Positions 40,805 through 49,857 of a stretch of DNA of 64,000 nucleotides are shown here, piece by piece. The position numbers were made by a program, and so were the translations under genes. The notes under the pieces are model-generated. The model worked only from the letters and a program-made list of their open reading frames with translations. It searched no databases and was not told where the DNA came from. Position 1 is the stretch's first letter; every line of letters starts with the position of its first letter. This DNA is from Bradyrhizobium tropiciagri (GTDB lineage Bacteria > Pseudomonadota > Alphaproteobacteria > Rhizobiales > Xanthobacteraceae), in the NCBI RefSeq assembly GCF_001189845.1, contig NZ_LFLZ01000008.1, positions 124,001 through 188,000 on the forward strand. The letters are read 5' to 3'.

Positions 40805-41035
40805 ATGACGATAACAAAGCGCAATGGGGCCGACCGCCTCCCTGCAGAAAGGCTCGCTCTCACGGTCGCGGAAGCTGCAGTGCTTTCCTCGCTCGGTCAG
40901 ACGTCGGTCTATAAGGCGATCAGGGAAGGGCGCTTGCGAGTGCGCAAATTCGGCACGCGAACCATTATTACGCGGGCGGACCTGACTTCGTTCTTGGACA
41001 ACCTACCTTGTGGCCAAAAGGGCTCCGACGCCTGA
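40805..41035 (+). CDS. excisionase-like helix-turn-helix protein
   Basis: A 76-residue protein with the MerR/excisionase-type fold HTH_17: LALTVAEAAVLSSLGQTSVY, KAIREGRLRVRKFGTRTIIT, RADLTSFLDNLP. Small proteins of this type next to a tyrosine integrase usually act as directionality factors. ATG at 40805 follows aaaggtcg. It converges on the integrase gene. Confidence 0.75.
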   Translation: MTITKRNGADRLPAERLALTVAEAAVLSSLGQTSVYKAIREGRLRVRKFGTRTIITRADLTSFLDNLPCGQKGSDA

Positions 41036-41052
41036 CGTGCGGTTAGGCGCGC

Positions 41053-42278
41053 TTAGGTGACCCCGATCGATTTGACGTTGCTTTTCTGCGCTCGCGTCGC
41101 GAAGTCGGCAAATGCCTGCATTACGAGACGGCGTTTCTTCAGCGCCTCGCCGCGCTTATATGCCTTTTCAGCATCATCGCCGGTGATGTGATGTAGGCAA
41201 TGCTCGACGATCTCTCTTCGAAGTTGGTCTCCTCCTGTGCCCAGGTCCGAAATGTGGTCCGGAAACCGTGCACAGTCAGTCTCTCGTCTCCGGTGATCTG
41301 TTTGAGATGTTTGAGCATAGTCATATTTGAGATCGACTGCCGCAGGCTGCGACCCGGAAAAACGAACTCGTCACTGACACGGCTCTCGTAGGCTTCGCGT
41401 AGATAGGCTAGGGCCTGTCTAGGCAGTGGCGTCCGTTTGGGCCGTCCGTTCTTGGTATCGGGCGTGCCCACATCCCAAAGCCCGCTTTGGAGATCGAGTT
41501 GAGGCCAGCGCATGTTCTGCACTTCGTTCGTGCGGGCCAGTGTGAAGATTGTGACCTCAAGCGCCCGCGCGCTTTGATCAGGATCAGCGTTGAGCTTCTC
41601 CATGAATGCCGGGAGATCATGGTAGGGCATGGCCTTATGACTGCCGCGGATCGTGCCACGCTTCCGCTGCTTCGGCATAATCGGCTTCAGCCGGCTGTCC
41701 CAATCGGCCGGGTTGTGTTTCGGCCGGAGATCCAACGCTATCGCCGCGTCCAATATCTTCTTGATCCGCTGGCGGGCGTCGCGCGAAATCTCACGCTGAT
41801 GCCAGACCTTTCGCAGAACGGCAGTGACGTGCTCCGTCTCGATCTGGTCGAGCTGCAGCTTGTGCAGCGGTTGGCAGGTAACCTGTATGATACGCTTGAG
41901 CTTGTTGCGCGCAGCCTTGTGCTTTAGGCCGGTCTCATAGGTCTGCCGCCACTCCTCGGCGAATTCGCCGAACAGCCGAGATCCTTGCTCGTGGCGCCTG
42001 TCTTCTTCGCGCTGATCTCGCGGATCGGTGCCCTTGGCGAGAAGCCGCAGGGCGTCAATCGCCTTGTCCTTGGCTTCTGAGGGCTTGAGGCCTGCAGCTT
42101 TGGCTGAGCCGAACCCCATCTTTTTGACGATGCCATTGCGCTGGTACCGGAACGCCCAACGCCGGCCCCCGCTAGGGGTAACGATCAGATAGAGGTTGTT
42201 GCCGCACGGGTACTCGCCAGGACCAACGGAGAGGTAGTTCTTTACGGTGATCTCTGGTTTTTCAGTTGGAATCTGCAT
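41053..42278 (-). pseudogene. int: P4-type tyrosine integrase, frameshifted near the 3' end
   Basis: Site-specific recombinase of the island. An N-terminal DUF4102-type arm-binding domain (LYLIVTPSGGRRWAFRYQRN) is followed by a core-binding domain and a catalytic domain with ARTNEVQNMRWPQLDL (first Arg) and LTVHGFRTTFRTWAQEETNF (HxxR box). After NFE the frame is lost at about 41220; the alternative frame continues REIVEHCLHHITGDDAEKAY with the catalytic His and Tyr, ending at 41053. One missing A in GAA(A)GAG explains it, and the repaired protein has 408 residues. As read, it lacks the catalytic Tyr and is inactive. It begins about 225 bases inside the tRNA end. Confidence 0.9.
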
Positions 42279-42503
42279 CGGAGATTCAAACTCCTGTCCC
42301 TCGCGCGATGAGGCATTTCTCGACGAAAGGAGATTCTAACTCAAATCGAGGGGCAGCAAAAGGGGCGCTCCGACGCGCGATCGCGGGCGACGGCAAACGA
42401 AGGCCGGCGATGATCGGTGACGTAAATACTAGATGTAAAACAGTGGCTTAGGTTGTCGATGGAGCCCGCGGGCGATGAAGGGCGAAGGGCGGCAAAAGTG
42501 GGC

Positions 42504-42527
42504 TTGGCGCGCTCGGAGAGATTCGAA
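42504..42527 (-). repeat. right attachment-site copy (tRNA-Arg 3' end)
   Basis: 24 bases identical to 7095-7118. This copy is part of the intact tRNA gene and restores its 3' end, which is the usual way such islands leave the tRNA functional. Confidence 0.88.
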
Positions 42528-42581
42528 CTCCCGACCCTCGGAATCGAAATCCGATGCTCTATCCAGCTGAGCTACGAGCGC
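42505..42581 (-). tRNA. tRNA-Arg(TCG)
   Basis: A 77-base gene including encoded CCA. The acceptor stem is GCGCTCG with CGAGCGC, the D-arm is AGCTCAGCTGGATAGAGC, the anticodon stem is TCGGA/TCCGA with loop TTTCGAT giving anticodon TCG, and the T-arm contains GTTCGAATC. It reads CGA Arg codons (and possibly others by wobble). It is the integration site of the island. Confidence 0.97.
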
Positions 42582-42680
42582 CGCGGGGGTCGATTATCAG
42601 ACTTGGGCTGACAGGGCCAGCAGCGTTGCGCGGCACCGGGAGGTGTCGGCGCCGAGCGCTGGCCATTAGCCCGCCAGCCT

Positions 42681-42956
42681 TCAGAAGCAGGGATGCCGGC
42701 GGTGATCCTGGCCGATATAGGCCGCCGAGCTCTGGTAGCACTTGTTGTTCGACGGGCCGTCGTAATAGGCGAAGCTGCCAGCCGCCGGGCCCGGGCCATA
42801 ATTGTGCAGATAGCTGATGTGGTAGGGCAGGCCCCAATAGGCGTGCCGGTGATGGTGGTGCCGGTGGTGCGGGGTGGCCGTCATATCGGCCGCAGCGGCC
42901 GGGACAGCCAACGAAATCGTCAGGGCGAGGGCGGCGAAAAGCTTGGTCTTGGTCAT
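42681..42956 (-). CDS. small His-rich secreted protein
   Basis: A 91-residue protein: signal peptide MTKTKLFAALALTISLAVPA, cleavage near AAAD, then a run HHRHHHHRHAYWGLPYHISY that could bind metals, and two Cys (NNKCYQSS and HPCF). ATG at 42956 follows GGAGGCC. Small His/Tyr-rich exported proteins of this type are frequent in Bradyrhizobium and have no known role. Confidence 0.7.
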   Translation of the reverse strand: MTKTKLFAALALTISLAVPAAAADMTATPHHRHHHHRHAYWGLPYHISYLHNYGPGPAAGSFAYYDGPSNNKCYQSSAAYIGQDHRRHPCF

Positions 42957-43178
42957 TGGCGGCCTCCGGGCATTCACGCTGGAATCGGCTTCACCGGCCG
43001 CTCCAAGGTCCTCTAGCGACTCATTTAACCCGGAATCCGGCCAAAAGCTGCGGGAAATCAGTCACAGCGCGCCAAATTTTGCCTTTTTGCGGATGCTTAA
43101 CGGATTGCCAACACAGTCCGGCCAGAGTCTTGCGGTCAGGTCCGCCCGGGCCGCCTTTCCCTCGGTTTAGAACATTTC

Positions 43179-43625
43179 ATGCGCATCACGCCCCTTGTCG
43201 CCTTGCTGCTCTCGGTCCTGGCGGTCACGCCAGCGCGGGCCGTGCTGCACATCACGCGCGACCATGGCGGCTATGTCGAGGAGTACAAGGCCAAGTACAA
43301 GTTGATCCGCGAGCGCCGCGAGCGCGTCGTGATCGACGGCATCTGCAACTCGGCCTGCACGCTGGTGTTCGGCATCGTGCCGCTGAACAAGATCTGCGTG
43401 ACGCCGAAGGCCAGCATCGGCTTCCACCAGGCCTATTACGACAAGGCCTTCACCTTCGGCATCAAGGTCACCAGCCTCGAGGGCACCTCCGACCTGATGT
43501 CCTATTACCCCGATACGGTGAAGGACTGGATTCGCCGCAATGGCGGTCTCACCACCGAGATGAAGAAGATCAAGAACGGGGTCGATCTCTGGAAGATCGT
43601 CGATCCCTGTCCGGAAGAGTGGTAG
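43179..43625 (+). CDS. periplasmic ClpP/crotonase-like protein (COG3904 type)
   Basis: A 148-residue secreted protein with signal peptide MRITPLVALLLSVLAVTPAR. The mature domain shows RVVIDGICNSACTLVFGIVP and ASIGFHQAYYDKAF, the Ser- and His-bearing motifs of the ClpP-like fold that places COG3904 proteins among possible serine proteases of the cell envelope. It ends VDPCPEEW; three or more Cys suggest disulphides. The substrate and activity are unknown. Confidence 0.7.
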   Translation: MRITPLVALLLSVLAVTPARAVLHITRDHGGYVEEYKAKYKLIRERRERVVIDGICNSACTLVFGIVPLNKICVTPKASIGFHQAYYDKAFTFGIKVTSLEGTSDLMSYYPDTVKDWIRRNGGLTTEMKKIKNGVDLWKIVDPCPEEW

Positions 43626-43656
43626 GCGCGAGCCGTTCCCACCTGGGGTCCTGCCG

Positions 43657-45933
43657 TCAGGTTTTCGGCCTGACGTCGCCATCCGACACCAGCAAAACCG
43701 AGGCTTTCGATTTGCCGAGCACGGCGGCCGCGACGCTGCCGAAATTCAGGCTGTCGCCCTGGATGCGGTCGACGCCGACCACGACGAGATCGGCCCGGCT
43801 TGCCGTGATCTCCTGCAGGATCGCGACCTCAGGTGCGGTGCTGGCGCGCAGCCGCGTCGCGACATTGATGTCATAGCGCGCAGCGGTTGCCGCGATGTCC
43901 TTCAGGATAGCTTCCTCCGGCGCCAGCGACATGCTCGGGCTGGAGCGGCGGGCGCCCTTGTCGCGCGTGGTCGAGACGTAGACCACCTGCAGCGGCTCGG
44001 CACTGAGGCGGGCCAGGGCGATCGCGACCTCGGCGCCGCGCCGCGAGACGTTGCTGCCCGAGACCGGCACCAGAATCTTCCGCGCATTCGCCGTCGGCTC
44101 CTTCTCGTGCACACCCTTGGCGGCCGCGATCGCCAGCGGGCCGTCGAAGCCGGAGGTCAGCTCGTCGATCCGCCGGTCGAAGCCACCGTCGGGGCCTGCG
44201 ACCGCGTCCATGCCGACCACGAGCAGGTCGAAGCCCTTTCTGGCTTCCTCTGCAATCGCCTCCGCCGCCGTCTCCTCACGGGCGCGGCTGATGACGTCGA
44301 CATTGTCGTCGCCGCCACCGTCGGCCTCGGCGCTGGCCCTTGCACTCGCCTTGGCGGCGTTGATCACCGCGGCTTCGGGGCTCTCCTCGTCGGCGCGGTT
44401 CTTCTCCTGCAGCTTTGCATTGGCGCCGACATGCAGCACCGTGATGGGCAGGCCGCGCCCGCCGGCGAGCAGGCCAGCGACATGCGCGGCGAATTTCGCG
44501 TTGTTGCTCTCGTCGACCGCGAGCAGCAATCGCTCGAGATTGGCGACGAAGCCGCGCTGCTCGACTTCCTCGCGCTCCAGCCGTTCCTTCTCGTCCTTGC
44601 CGAGCGGCAGCCGCGCCAGCGCGCTGCGCAGCATCGGCGGCATCGCCATCGTGGTCAGGATCGCCATGGTCATGATCATCGAGAACATGGTCTGGCTCAG
44701 CACGCCCATCGACAGGCCGATGGTGGCGATGATCACCTCGGTCGAGCCGCGTGCGTTCATGCCGCTCGCCAGCGCATAGGATTCCGGCCGCGTCAGCCCG
44801 CCGAGCGCGCCGCCGACGAAGGCACCGCCGAACTTGCCGATGCTCGCGATCAGGATCAGCGCCGCGGTCAGCAGCAGGAGTTGCGGATCCCTGAGCACGG
44901 TGAGGTCGGCGCTGAGGCCGGCGAGGCCGAAGAACACCGGCATGAACAGGCTGGAGATCAGCCCGCGCAGCCGCTCGTCGATCTGCCGGGTCAGGATCGG
45001 GGATTCCCCGACCAGCACGCCGGCGATGAAGGCGCCGAGCACGGTATGCACGCCGATCAGATGCGTGATCATCGCCATCGCGCTCATCAGCAGCAGAATC
45101 ACGGTGATCACAGCGGCTGACGAGACCAGATTGTCGTTGGCCCAGCGGATCAGCCGGAACACCAGCCGGCGGCCGATCGTGAAGCTGACCACGAGGAAAG
45201 CCAGCGTGCCGAACAGCGCCTGCGCGACCGAGACGACATCCAGGGTGCCGCGCGAGGCGAGGCTCAAGATCACTGCGATGATGACCCAGCCGATGGTGTC
45301 GTCAATGATCGCGGAGGCGACGATGATCTGGCCGGCATTGCGGCGCATGAAGTTCATTTCGCGCACCACGACCGCGACGATCTTCACCGATGAGATCGAC
45401 AGCGCGGTGCCGAGGAACAGCGATGCGATCAGCCGCGCTTCGGGATGCGGCAACAGGCTGTCGGGCAAGAATTCGCCGAGGGTAAAGCCGCAGACGAACG
45501 GCACCGCGATGCCCGCGACCGAGATCGTCGCCGCGGCGCGGCCGACCTTACGCACCAGCTTGAGGTCGGTCTCCATGCCGGTCAGCAGCAACAGCAGCAG
45601 GATGCCGAACTGCGCGATGCCGTCGATCAGCGCCTTCTGCTCGCCGGACGGCGGAAAGACGACGCTGTGCGCCGACGGCCACAGCCAACCGAACAGCGAC
45701 GGGCCGAGCAGCAGGCCTGCGAGCAGTTCGCCGATCACGGAGGGCTGACCGAGCCGCTGCATCACCTCGCCCAGGCCACGTCCGACCGCGATCAACAGCG
45801 CGATCTGGGCGAGCAGGATGAAGTCGGAAGGTTTTGCTGCGTCGTCGCCGGCGGCGTCGGCCGCGGTGACGGTCGCAAACAGCATGATGACCGCCCAGAT
45901 CGTCGGTTGAAGCCGCCCCCGGCGGATCTGCAT
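43657..45933 (-). CDS. Kef/CPA2-type cation antiporter with two universal-stress domains
   Basis: A 758-residue inner-membrane transporter of the CPA2 family exchanging a monovalent cation for H+. A cleavable-looking N-terminus (LQPTIWAVIMLFATVTAADA) precedes 11-13 helices with SASAIIDDTIGWVIIAVILS (the conserved Asp-Asp pair region), FAGLSADLTVL and AYALASGMNARGSTEVIIAT. From about residue 460 two cytoplasmic universal-stress-protein-like domains follow (LLLAVDESNNAKFAAHVAGL; KILVPVSGSNVSRRGAEVAI; VVGVDRIQGDSLNFGSVAAA). ATG at 45933 is preferred over 45990. The cation (Na+ or K+) is not decided by sequence. Confidence 0.85.
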   Translation of the reverse strand: MQIRRGRLQPTIWAVIMLFATVTAADAAGDDAAKPSDFILLAQIALLIAVGRGLGEVMQRLGQPSVIGELLAGLLLGPSLFGWLWPSAHSVVFPPSGEQKALIDGIAQFGILLLLLLTGMETDLKLVRKVGRAAATISVAGIAVPFVCGFTLGEFLPDSLLPHPEARLIASLFLGTALSISSVKIVAVVVREMNFMRRNAGQIIVASAIIDDTIGWVIIAVILSLASRGTLDVVSVAQALFGTLAFLVVSFTIGRRLVFRLIRWANDNLVSSAAVITVILLLMSAMAMITHLIGVHTVLGAFIAGVLVGESPILTRQIDERLRGLISSLFMPVFFGLAGLSADLTVLRDPQLLLLTAALILIASIGKFGGAFVGGALGGLTRPESYALASGMNARGSTEVIIATIGLSMGVLSQTMFSMIMTMAILTTMAMPPMLRSALARLPLGKDEKERLEREEVEQRGFVANLERLLLAVDESNNAKFAAHVAGLLAGGRGLPITVLHVGANAKLQEKNRADEESPEAAVINAAKASARASAEADGGGDDNVDVISRAREETAAEAIAEEARKGFDLLVVGMDAVAGPDGGFDRRIDELTSGFDGPLAIAAAKGVHEKEPTANARKILVPVSGSNVSRRGAEVAIALARLSAEPLQVVYVSTTRDKGARRSSPSMSLAPEEAILKDIAATAARYDINVATRLRASTAPEVAILQEITASRADLVVVGVDRIQGDSLNFGSVAAAVLGKSKASVLLVSDGDVRPKT

Positions 45934-46154
45934 TGCGTCTCCAATTGCCAAATTCCAGCGCGGCTCGGCCCGTTTGCCGCATGCGGTCAACGCCCGGGTT
46001 CCGAAAGCGATCCACCCGGGTCAGATTTTGGAACCGGGGCACCGGCCGTTCGTTTCACTCATGATGCGTTCATCCTCGTGATGCGATTGTGGTCCCAAGA
46101 GTGAGCCCGAGCGCGAGGCGGTCAGGCCTCGGCTCGCACGCACAGGAGGTTGTG

Positions 46155-46277
46155 ATGGCAACCAGATCCAATCTTTCGAAGGCTGAACTTGCGCGCAGCG
46201 TCGCCGGCGCTACGTCAGCGCTGGTGCTGAGCGCGCTGGCTTTGTTCGTCGCCGCCCATCATCTGAGCGGCGGGTAG
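46155..46277 (+). CDS. tiny single-helix membrane protein (40 aa)
   Basis: MATRSNLSKAELARSVAGAT followed by SALVLSALALFVAAHHLSGG gives one C-terminal transmembrane helix. ATG at 46155 has a near-perfect ribosome site, aggaggttgtg. The short length and strong start make it a plausible real small gene; no function is known. Confidence 0.6.
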   Translation: MATRSNLSKAELARSVAGATSALVLSALALFVAAHHLSGG

Positions 46278-46306
46278 GGCTGGCGGAGTGTCCGCCGGAC
46301 CAACTA

Positions 46307-46435
46307 TCAAAGCAGGAAGGTCCCGATCAGGAGGCCGGCCGCAAATGCCCAAAGACCGAGGGTACAGGCCGAGATGACCCGGACGAGATTGCGCAGATCC
46401 ACGTCCTGCCAGCTGCTGTGGGATCGATGGGTCAA
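46307..46435 (-). CDS. small membrane peptide, tentative
   Basis: The C-terminal part LVRVISACTLGLWAFAAGLL with IGTFLL is one clear transmembrane helix. The start is doubtful: TTG at 46435 gives 42 residues, GTG at 46402 gives 31. It mirrors the 40-residue membrane gene on the other strand 30 bases away. Confidence 0.35.
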   Translation of the reverse strand: MTHRSHSSWQDVDLRNLVRVISACTLGLWAFAAGLLIGTFLL

Positions 46436-46626
46436 TTGCAGGCACCCCCTGCGGCGGCCGCCTTTGCTTCTCGCCCAGCAAGCCTGTTCCCGATCGGTGC
46501 CCAAATGAAGGCAACCGGGGGTGGCGCCCGATCACGCGTTCGCGAGGCGCCGCCTCAGACGCCCGGTCATGCCTTCCGGCTGGCGTGACGATGCCCGGCA
46601 CGGACCTCCCAGGCTATCTCGCCAGG

Positions 46627-46842
46627 CTATCTCGACCCCGACTTCCCGCGGGTCTCGGCAGCGTTCGGCCGCTCCACGACCTCGAATCTGGATCGGCTGA
46701 AGCGCCCCAGTCCACTGAGCTCGTAATAGCTGTCACGTTCGTTTTCCTGCGTCACGTCGTAGACACGGCCGAGCGAGAGCGTGTCCCGCTGCAAGGTGTT
46801 GTCGACGCAGCGAACACGAAAGATCTTGCCGGTTTCGACCAT
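46627..46842 (-). CDS. small hypothetical protein (71 aa)
   Basis: Begins MVETGKIFRVRCVDNTLQRD and ends with SRSRFEVVERPNAA and a basic tail. The pattern (strands FRVRCVD, YYELSG, FEVV) looks like a small SH3-like or beta-barrel domain. Start 46842 is preferred over 46926 because the extra residues are low-complexity. The family is not known to me. Confidence 0.5.
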   Translation of the reverse strand: MVETGKIFRVRCVDNTLQRDTLSLGRVYDVTQENERDSYYELSGLGRFSRSRFEVVERPNAAETRGKSGSR

Positions 46843-47140
46843 GCGCTCATCCTGAATTGTCGGTCTGGTTCGGTGACGTGCCAGCTCGCTGTGTGACGTC
46901 GCGATGACCCCGCATTGGGCTCGCATGCGGTGCGCCTCCGATGATTTGGAAACGCCCGTGCCGGGCAGGCGTTCCTATCATCAGAGGCTGCGCCGGTATG
47001 CCTCACGCCACGAAAGCCGAGCCGTGGCCTTGCACGAAAGTAGCTGAGATATGCCGCGGGAGGATCGGCGCCTTTGCCTTACCGGTCCCGCGGCTATCGC
47101 CGGCTATGAGAATCGTGCTTGGCGGATGCCCGTCGGTTGT

Positions 47141-47575
47141 ATGCGACGAAGACGCACGCTACAGAGACGCCTCGCAAGCAAGAACTTGGGACAAGCGTCG
47201 TTGAGGATATCCGCCAATACCGGCATCGTGATCGGATCGACGCTTATTGCCTTGGCGTCGAGTGCGTTCCTTTATCTGCTTCCTCCAAGCCCGATCGACA
47301 GGAACCTGCTCCGCGGTACCTTTTATTTCTTGAAGGGGCACGCGTACCAAATTCCCGTCAAATTTCTGGACGGCGAGCTCGGTGCTGCCCGGCTATATGA
47401 AGATGACAAGCTGCTTGGCCCGGCAAACAGCGACCTGGAGGAGATCGCCGCCAAGGGCGGCGGCCGATTCCAGCTCTTCCGGGACAACAAGAGCTTTTTC
47501 GGCCCCGTCCTGCTGCTCTCGACAAGCGACAATAGCAACCCGAACACGAACGGCAGGAAGTATCACCTCAGATGA
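47141..47575 (+). CDS. membrane-anchored hypothetical protein
   Basis: Contains one hydrophobic helix (NTGIVIGSTLIALASSAFLY) followed by a soluble domain DGELGAARLYEDDKLLGPAN and FQLFRDNKSFFGPVLLLSTS. The start is unclear: ATG 47141, TTG 47201 just before the helix, or GTG/ATG further upstream are all possible, none with a strong ribosome site. No family is recognised. Confidence 0.5.
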   Translation: MRRRRTLQRRLASKNLGQASLRISANTGIVIGSTLIALASSAFLYLLPPSPIDRNLLRGTFYFLKGHAYQIPVKFLDGELGAARLYEDDKLLGPANSDLEEIAAKGGGRFQLFRDNKSFFGPVLLLSTSDNSNPNTNGRKYHLR

Positions 47576-47616
47576 CGATCGGCGCTATGCGGCGGTCGAA
47601 CAGAGGCCCGCGCCGA

Positions 47617-48519
47617 TCACATGAAGCCCGGGTTGCGCGGCAGATACTGGGCCCAATCGCCGAACTCCCGTGACGACATCAGCAGCATCGGACACTTGAT
47701 CCGCATTCCCAGCGCCATCGCGGTATCGAGCGCCGCCTTGCCTGTGCCAGGCAGGAATGCCGATACCCGTGACGCGCCGCTCTCGGCCGCCAGATACAGC
47801 GCCGTTCGCAGGGCGGGAGCCATGGCGTGCGGCTCCATGACCGCGAGCGGTCCGATATGACCACCGGCGTCCACGTAGGCGTAGCCGATCCAATCGTTTC
47901 CATCGTGGAGACTGAACCCGGTCGCCGCGCCGCCATTGATCAGATAGCGATGATGCTTTTCGCGCGAGACGCCGAGGATCCGCTCGTCCGCTTGCGCGAG
48001 GCGGCCCAGCGTCGCGGCCTCCAGCGTGAGCGGCGTGACGGCATATCGCGGACCGCGCAAGTGAGGGAGCAACTGTTCGCGCGATGCACCGACACTGTAG
48101 ATCGGAAATCGCGGAAGCAGTCCGTGACGGATGTAGAGCCCTTGCGAGACCGTGTTGAAGCTGAAGGTGATGAGCACGCGGTTGGACGCGCCCGATTTCT
48201 CGGCGTGCGCGATGGTTCGCTTGATCAGCTCGTTGCCGATGTTTCGCCCCTGCTGATCGGGCGACACGAACAGCTGCGCCAGAAACCACATGTCGCCGCA
48301 CACCCAGCTCCACGCGAAGCCGAGGATGCGCTCGTTCTCCTCCGCGACCCAGAGACCGTCGGGATCGTCCTTCATGGAGAACAGCTGGAATTTGGGCGGA
48401 GACGAAGCCGCCATCGGGCCAAAGCCGTGCCGTTCGGTCAGATCGTTGATGCTGGAGACGACGAGGGTGTCGGCGAATTCCAGATCATCCGGACGTGCCG
48501 GCCGGCAAACCACTGACAT
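47617..48519 (-). CDS. GNAT-family acetyltransferase
   Basis: A 300-residue protein with one typical GNAT acetyl-CoA domain in the N-terminal half (ENERILGFAWSWVCGDMWFL, then LFVSPDQQGRNIGNELIKRT, which holds the Q/RxxG/A acyl-CoA loop) and a second, weaker GNAT-like half with GGAATGFSLHDGNDWIGYAY. It therefore looks like a two-domain GNAT protein. ATG at 48519 follows GGAG at -7. The acceptor substrate is unknown. Confidence 0.8.
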   Translation of the reverse strand: MSVVCRPARPDDLEFADTLVVSSINDLTERHGFGPMAASSPPKFQLFSMKDDPDGLWVAEENERILGFAWSWVCGDMWFLAQLFVSPDQQGRNIGNELIKRTIAHAEKSGASNRVLITFSFNTVSQGLYIRHGLLPRFPIYSVGASREQLLPHLRGPRYAVTPLTLEAATLGRLAQADERILGVSREKHHRYLINGGAATGFSLHDGNDWIGYAYVDAGGHIGPLAVMEPHAMAPALRTALYLAAESGASRVSAFLPGTGKAALDTAMALGMRIKCPMLLMSSREFGDWAQYLPRNPGFM

Positions 48520-48547
48520 GGGCAACTCCGTTGGTGGCCGGGTATTT

Positions 48548-49755
48548 TCAGAACCTCGCCGTGCCGGGATCGAGCCCGAGCGCCAGCCGGCCGGCGGTGA
48601 TGTAATTGTTCGGACTCATCGCGATATGCTTCGCCGCCGCGCGCACATCGCCGACCGCGCGCTCGAGGGCGCAGGTCTCGAAGATAGCGACGCGCCCGCG
48701 CTGGCAGCCAGCATCTCGGTGACGGACGTCGCAGTCTCCGCCGCATGTGCGTTGGCGATCCGAATGTCCGCGCGCGCCTCCACCAGCCCTTGGCCGCCGA
48801 TGTCGGTCGCGGCCATCAATTCGGTCATGGCATCGACCAGAAAGGCGCGGGCGGCGCGAAGCATCGCGCGCGTCCGCCCGACTGTCGCCTGAACGATTTC
48901 GCGATCGCGGAGCGCGGCTCGGCTTCCGGCGCGGCCTTTGGCGAGCTCAGCGAACGAGGTGATGGCGCCGGACGCGATGCCGAGCGGCATCCCGCAGATG
49001 CTCCAGGCGAACACCGATGACGGCGGCATGCGATAGAGCAGTCCGGGTTGCGTCGGTCGCAGTCCGAGAAAGGGATGGACATGGGCGGCCGGCACGAAAA
49101 TATCCCGTACCTCGAAATCGCAGCTGCCGGTGCCGCGCAGTCCGGATACGTGCCAATTGTCGAGGATGGTCACATCCTCCCGCCCGGGATAGCAGCAGAG
49201 AAGCGGTGAAGCCGGATCGTCGGGCTTGACACTTGCCAGCACCATGAAGCGCGTCGCGTGATGCGCGCCGCTGCCGAACGGCCAGCGCCCGGACAGGCGA
49301 TAGCCGCCTGCAACCGCGGTCGCCGTGCCCACAGCTCCGGTCGCGCTTGCGACAAATGCACGCGGGTCGGCATACCACTCGCGTACGACGGACTGATCGA
49401 GGTAACCTCCGATCCGGCTCATGCCGGCGCCGTTGCCGACCAGCCAACCGACCGAGCCATCGACCGCCGAGGCGGCTTCGACGACGCGCGCGAATGCGAA
49501 GGGAGACAGCTCGGGTCCGCCGAGCGCTTGCGGCAGCCACAGGCGGAACAGGCCGGCATCGGCCAGCGCCGCGAAAACTGCGTCGGGCAGCCGCCGTTCG
49601 CGGTCGAACGCGTTGCGGTGCGCAGCGATCAGCGGGGCCAGCGCCTGGACGGCTTCGAACTCACGGTGCCCCCGGTCCGGGGTACCGGCCATCACGTTCG
49701 AACCGGGACGAGACGTCACCTCGTCCGTCTCCACCGCATGGGATGAATCGCGCAT
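48548..49755 (-). pseudogene. acyl-CoA dehydrogenase-type flavoprotein, frameshifted
   Basis: Flavin enzyme of the acyl-CoA dehydrogenase/HsaA-like group. Visible are ADAGLFRLWLPQALGGPELS, GGYRLSGRWPFGSGAHHATR (substrate/FAD region) and DNWHVSGLRGTGSCDFEVRD. After MLAASAGAS at about 48689 the frame is lost; the other frame continues AIFETCALERAVGDVRAAAK and HIAMSPNNYITAGRLALGLD, a standard ending, to 48548. One missing G in TCG(G)CT would restore a 402-residue protein. ATG at 49755 follows GAGGAC. The gene is divergent from the regulator at 49858 (102-base gap). Confidence 0.87.
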
Positions 49756-49857
49756 CGTGCAGTCCTCGATGTTGCTCGGCCCGCAGCATGATCGTCCGCT
49801 TTCCGGAGGTCCTGAATCCGTTCCGAAAAAGTTGCAAAAAATGTAGTCTCCGGGGCC

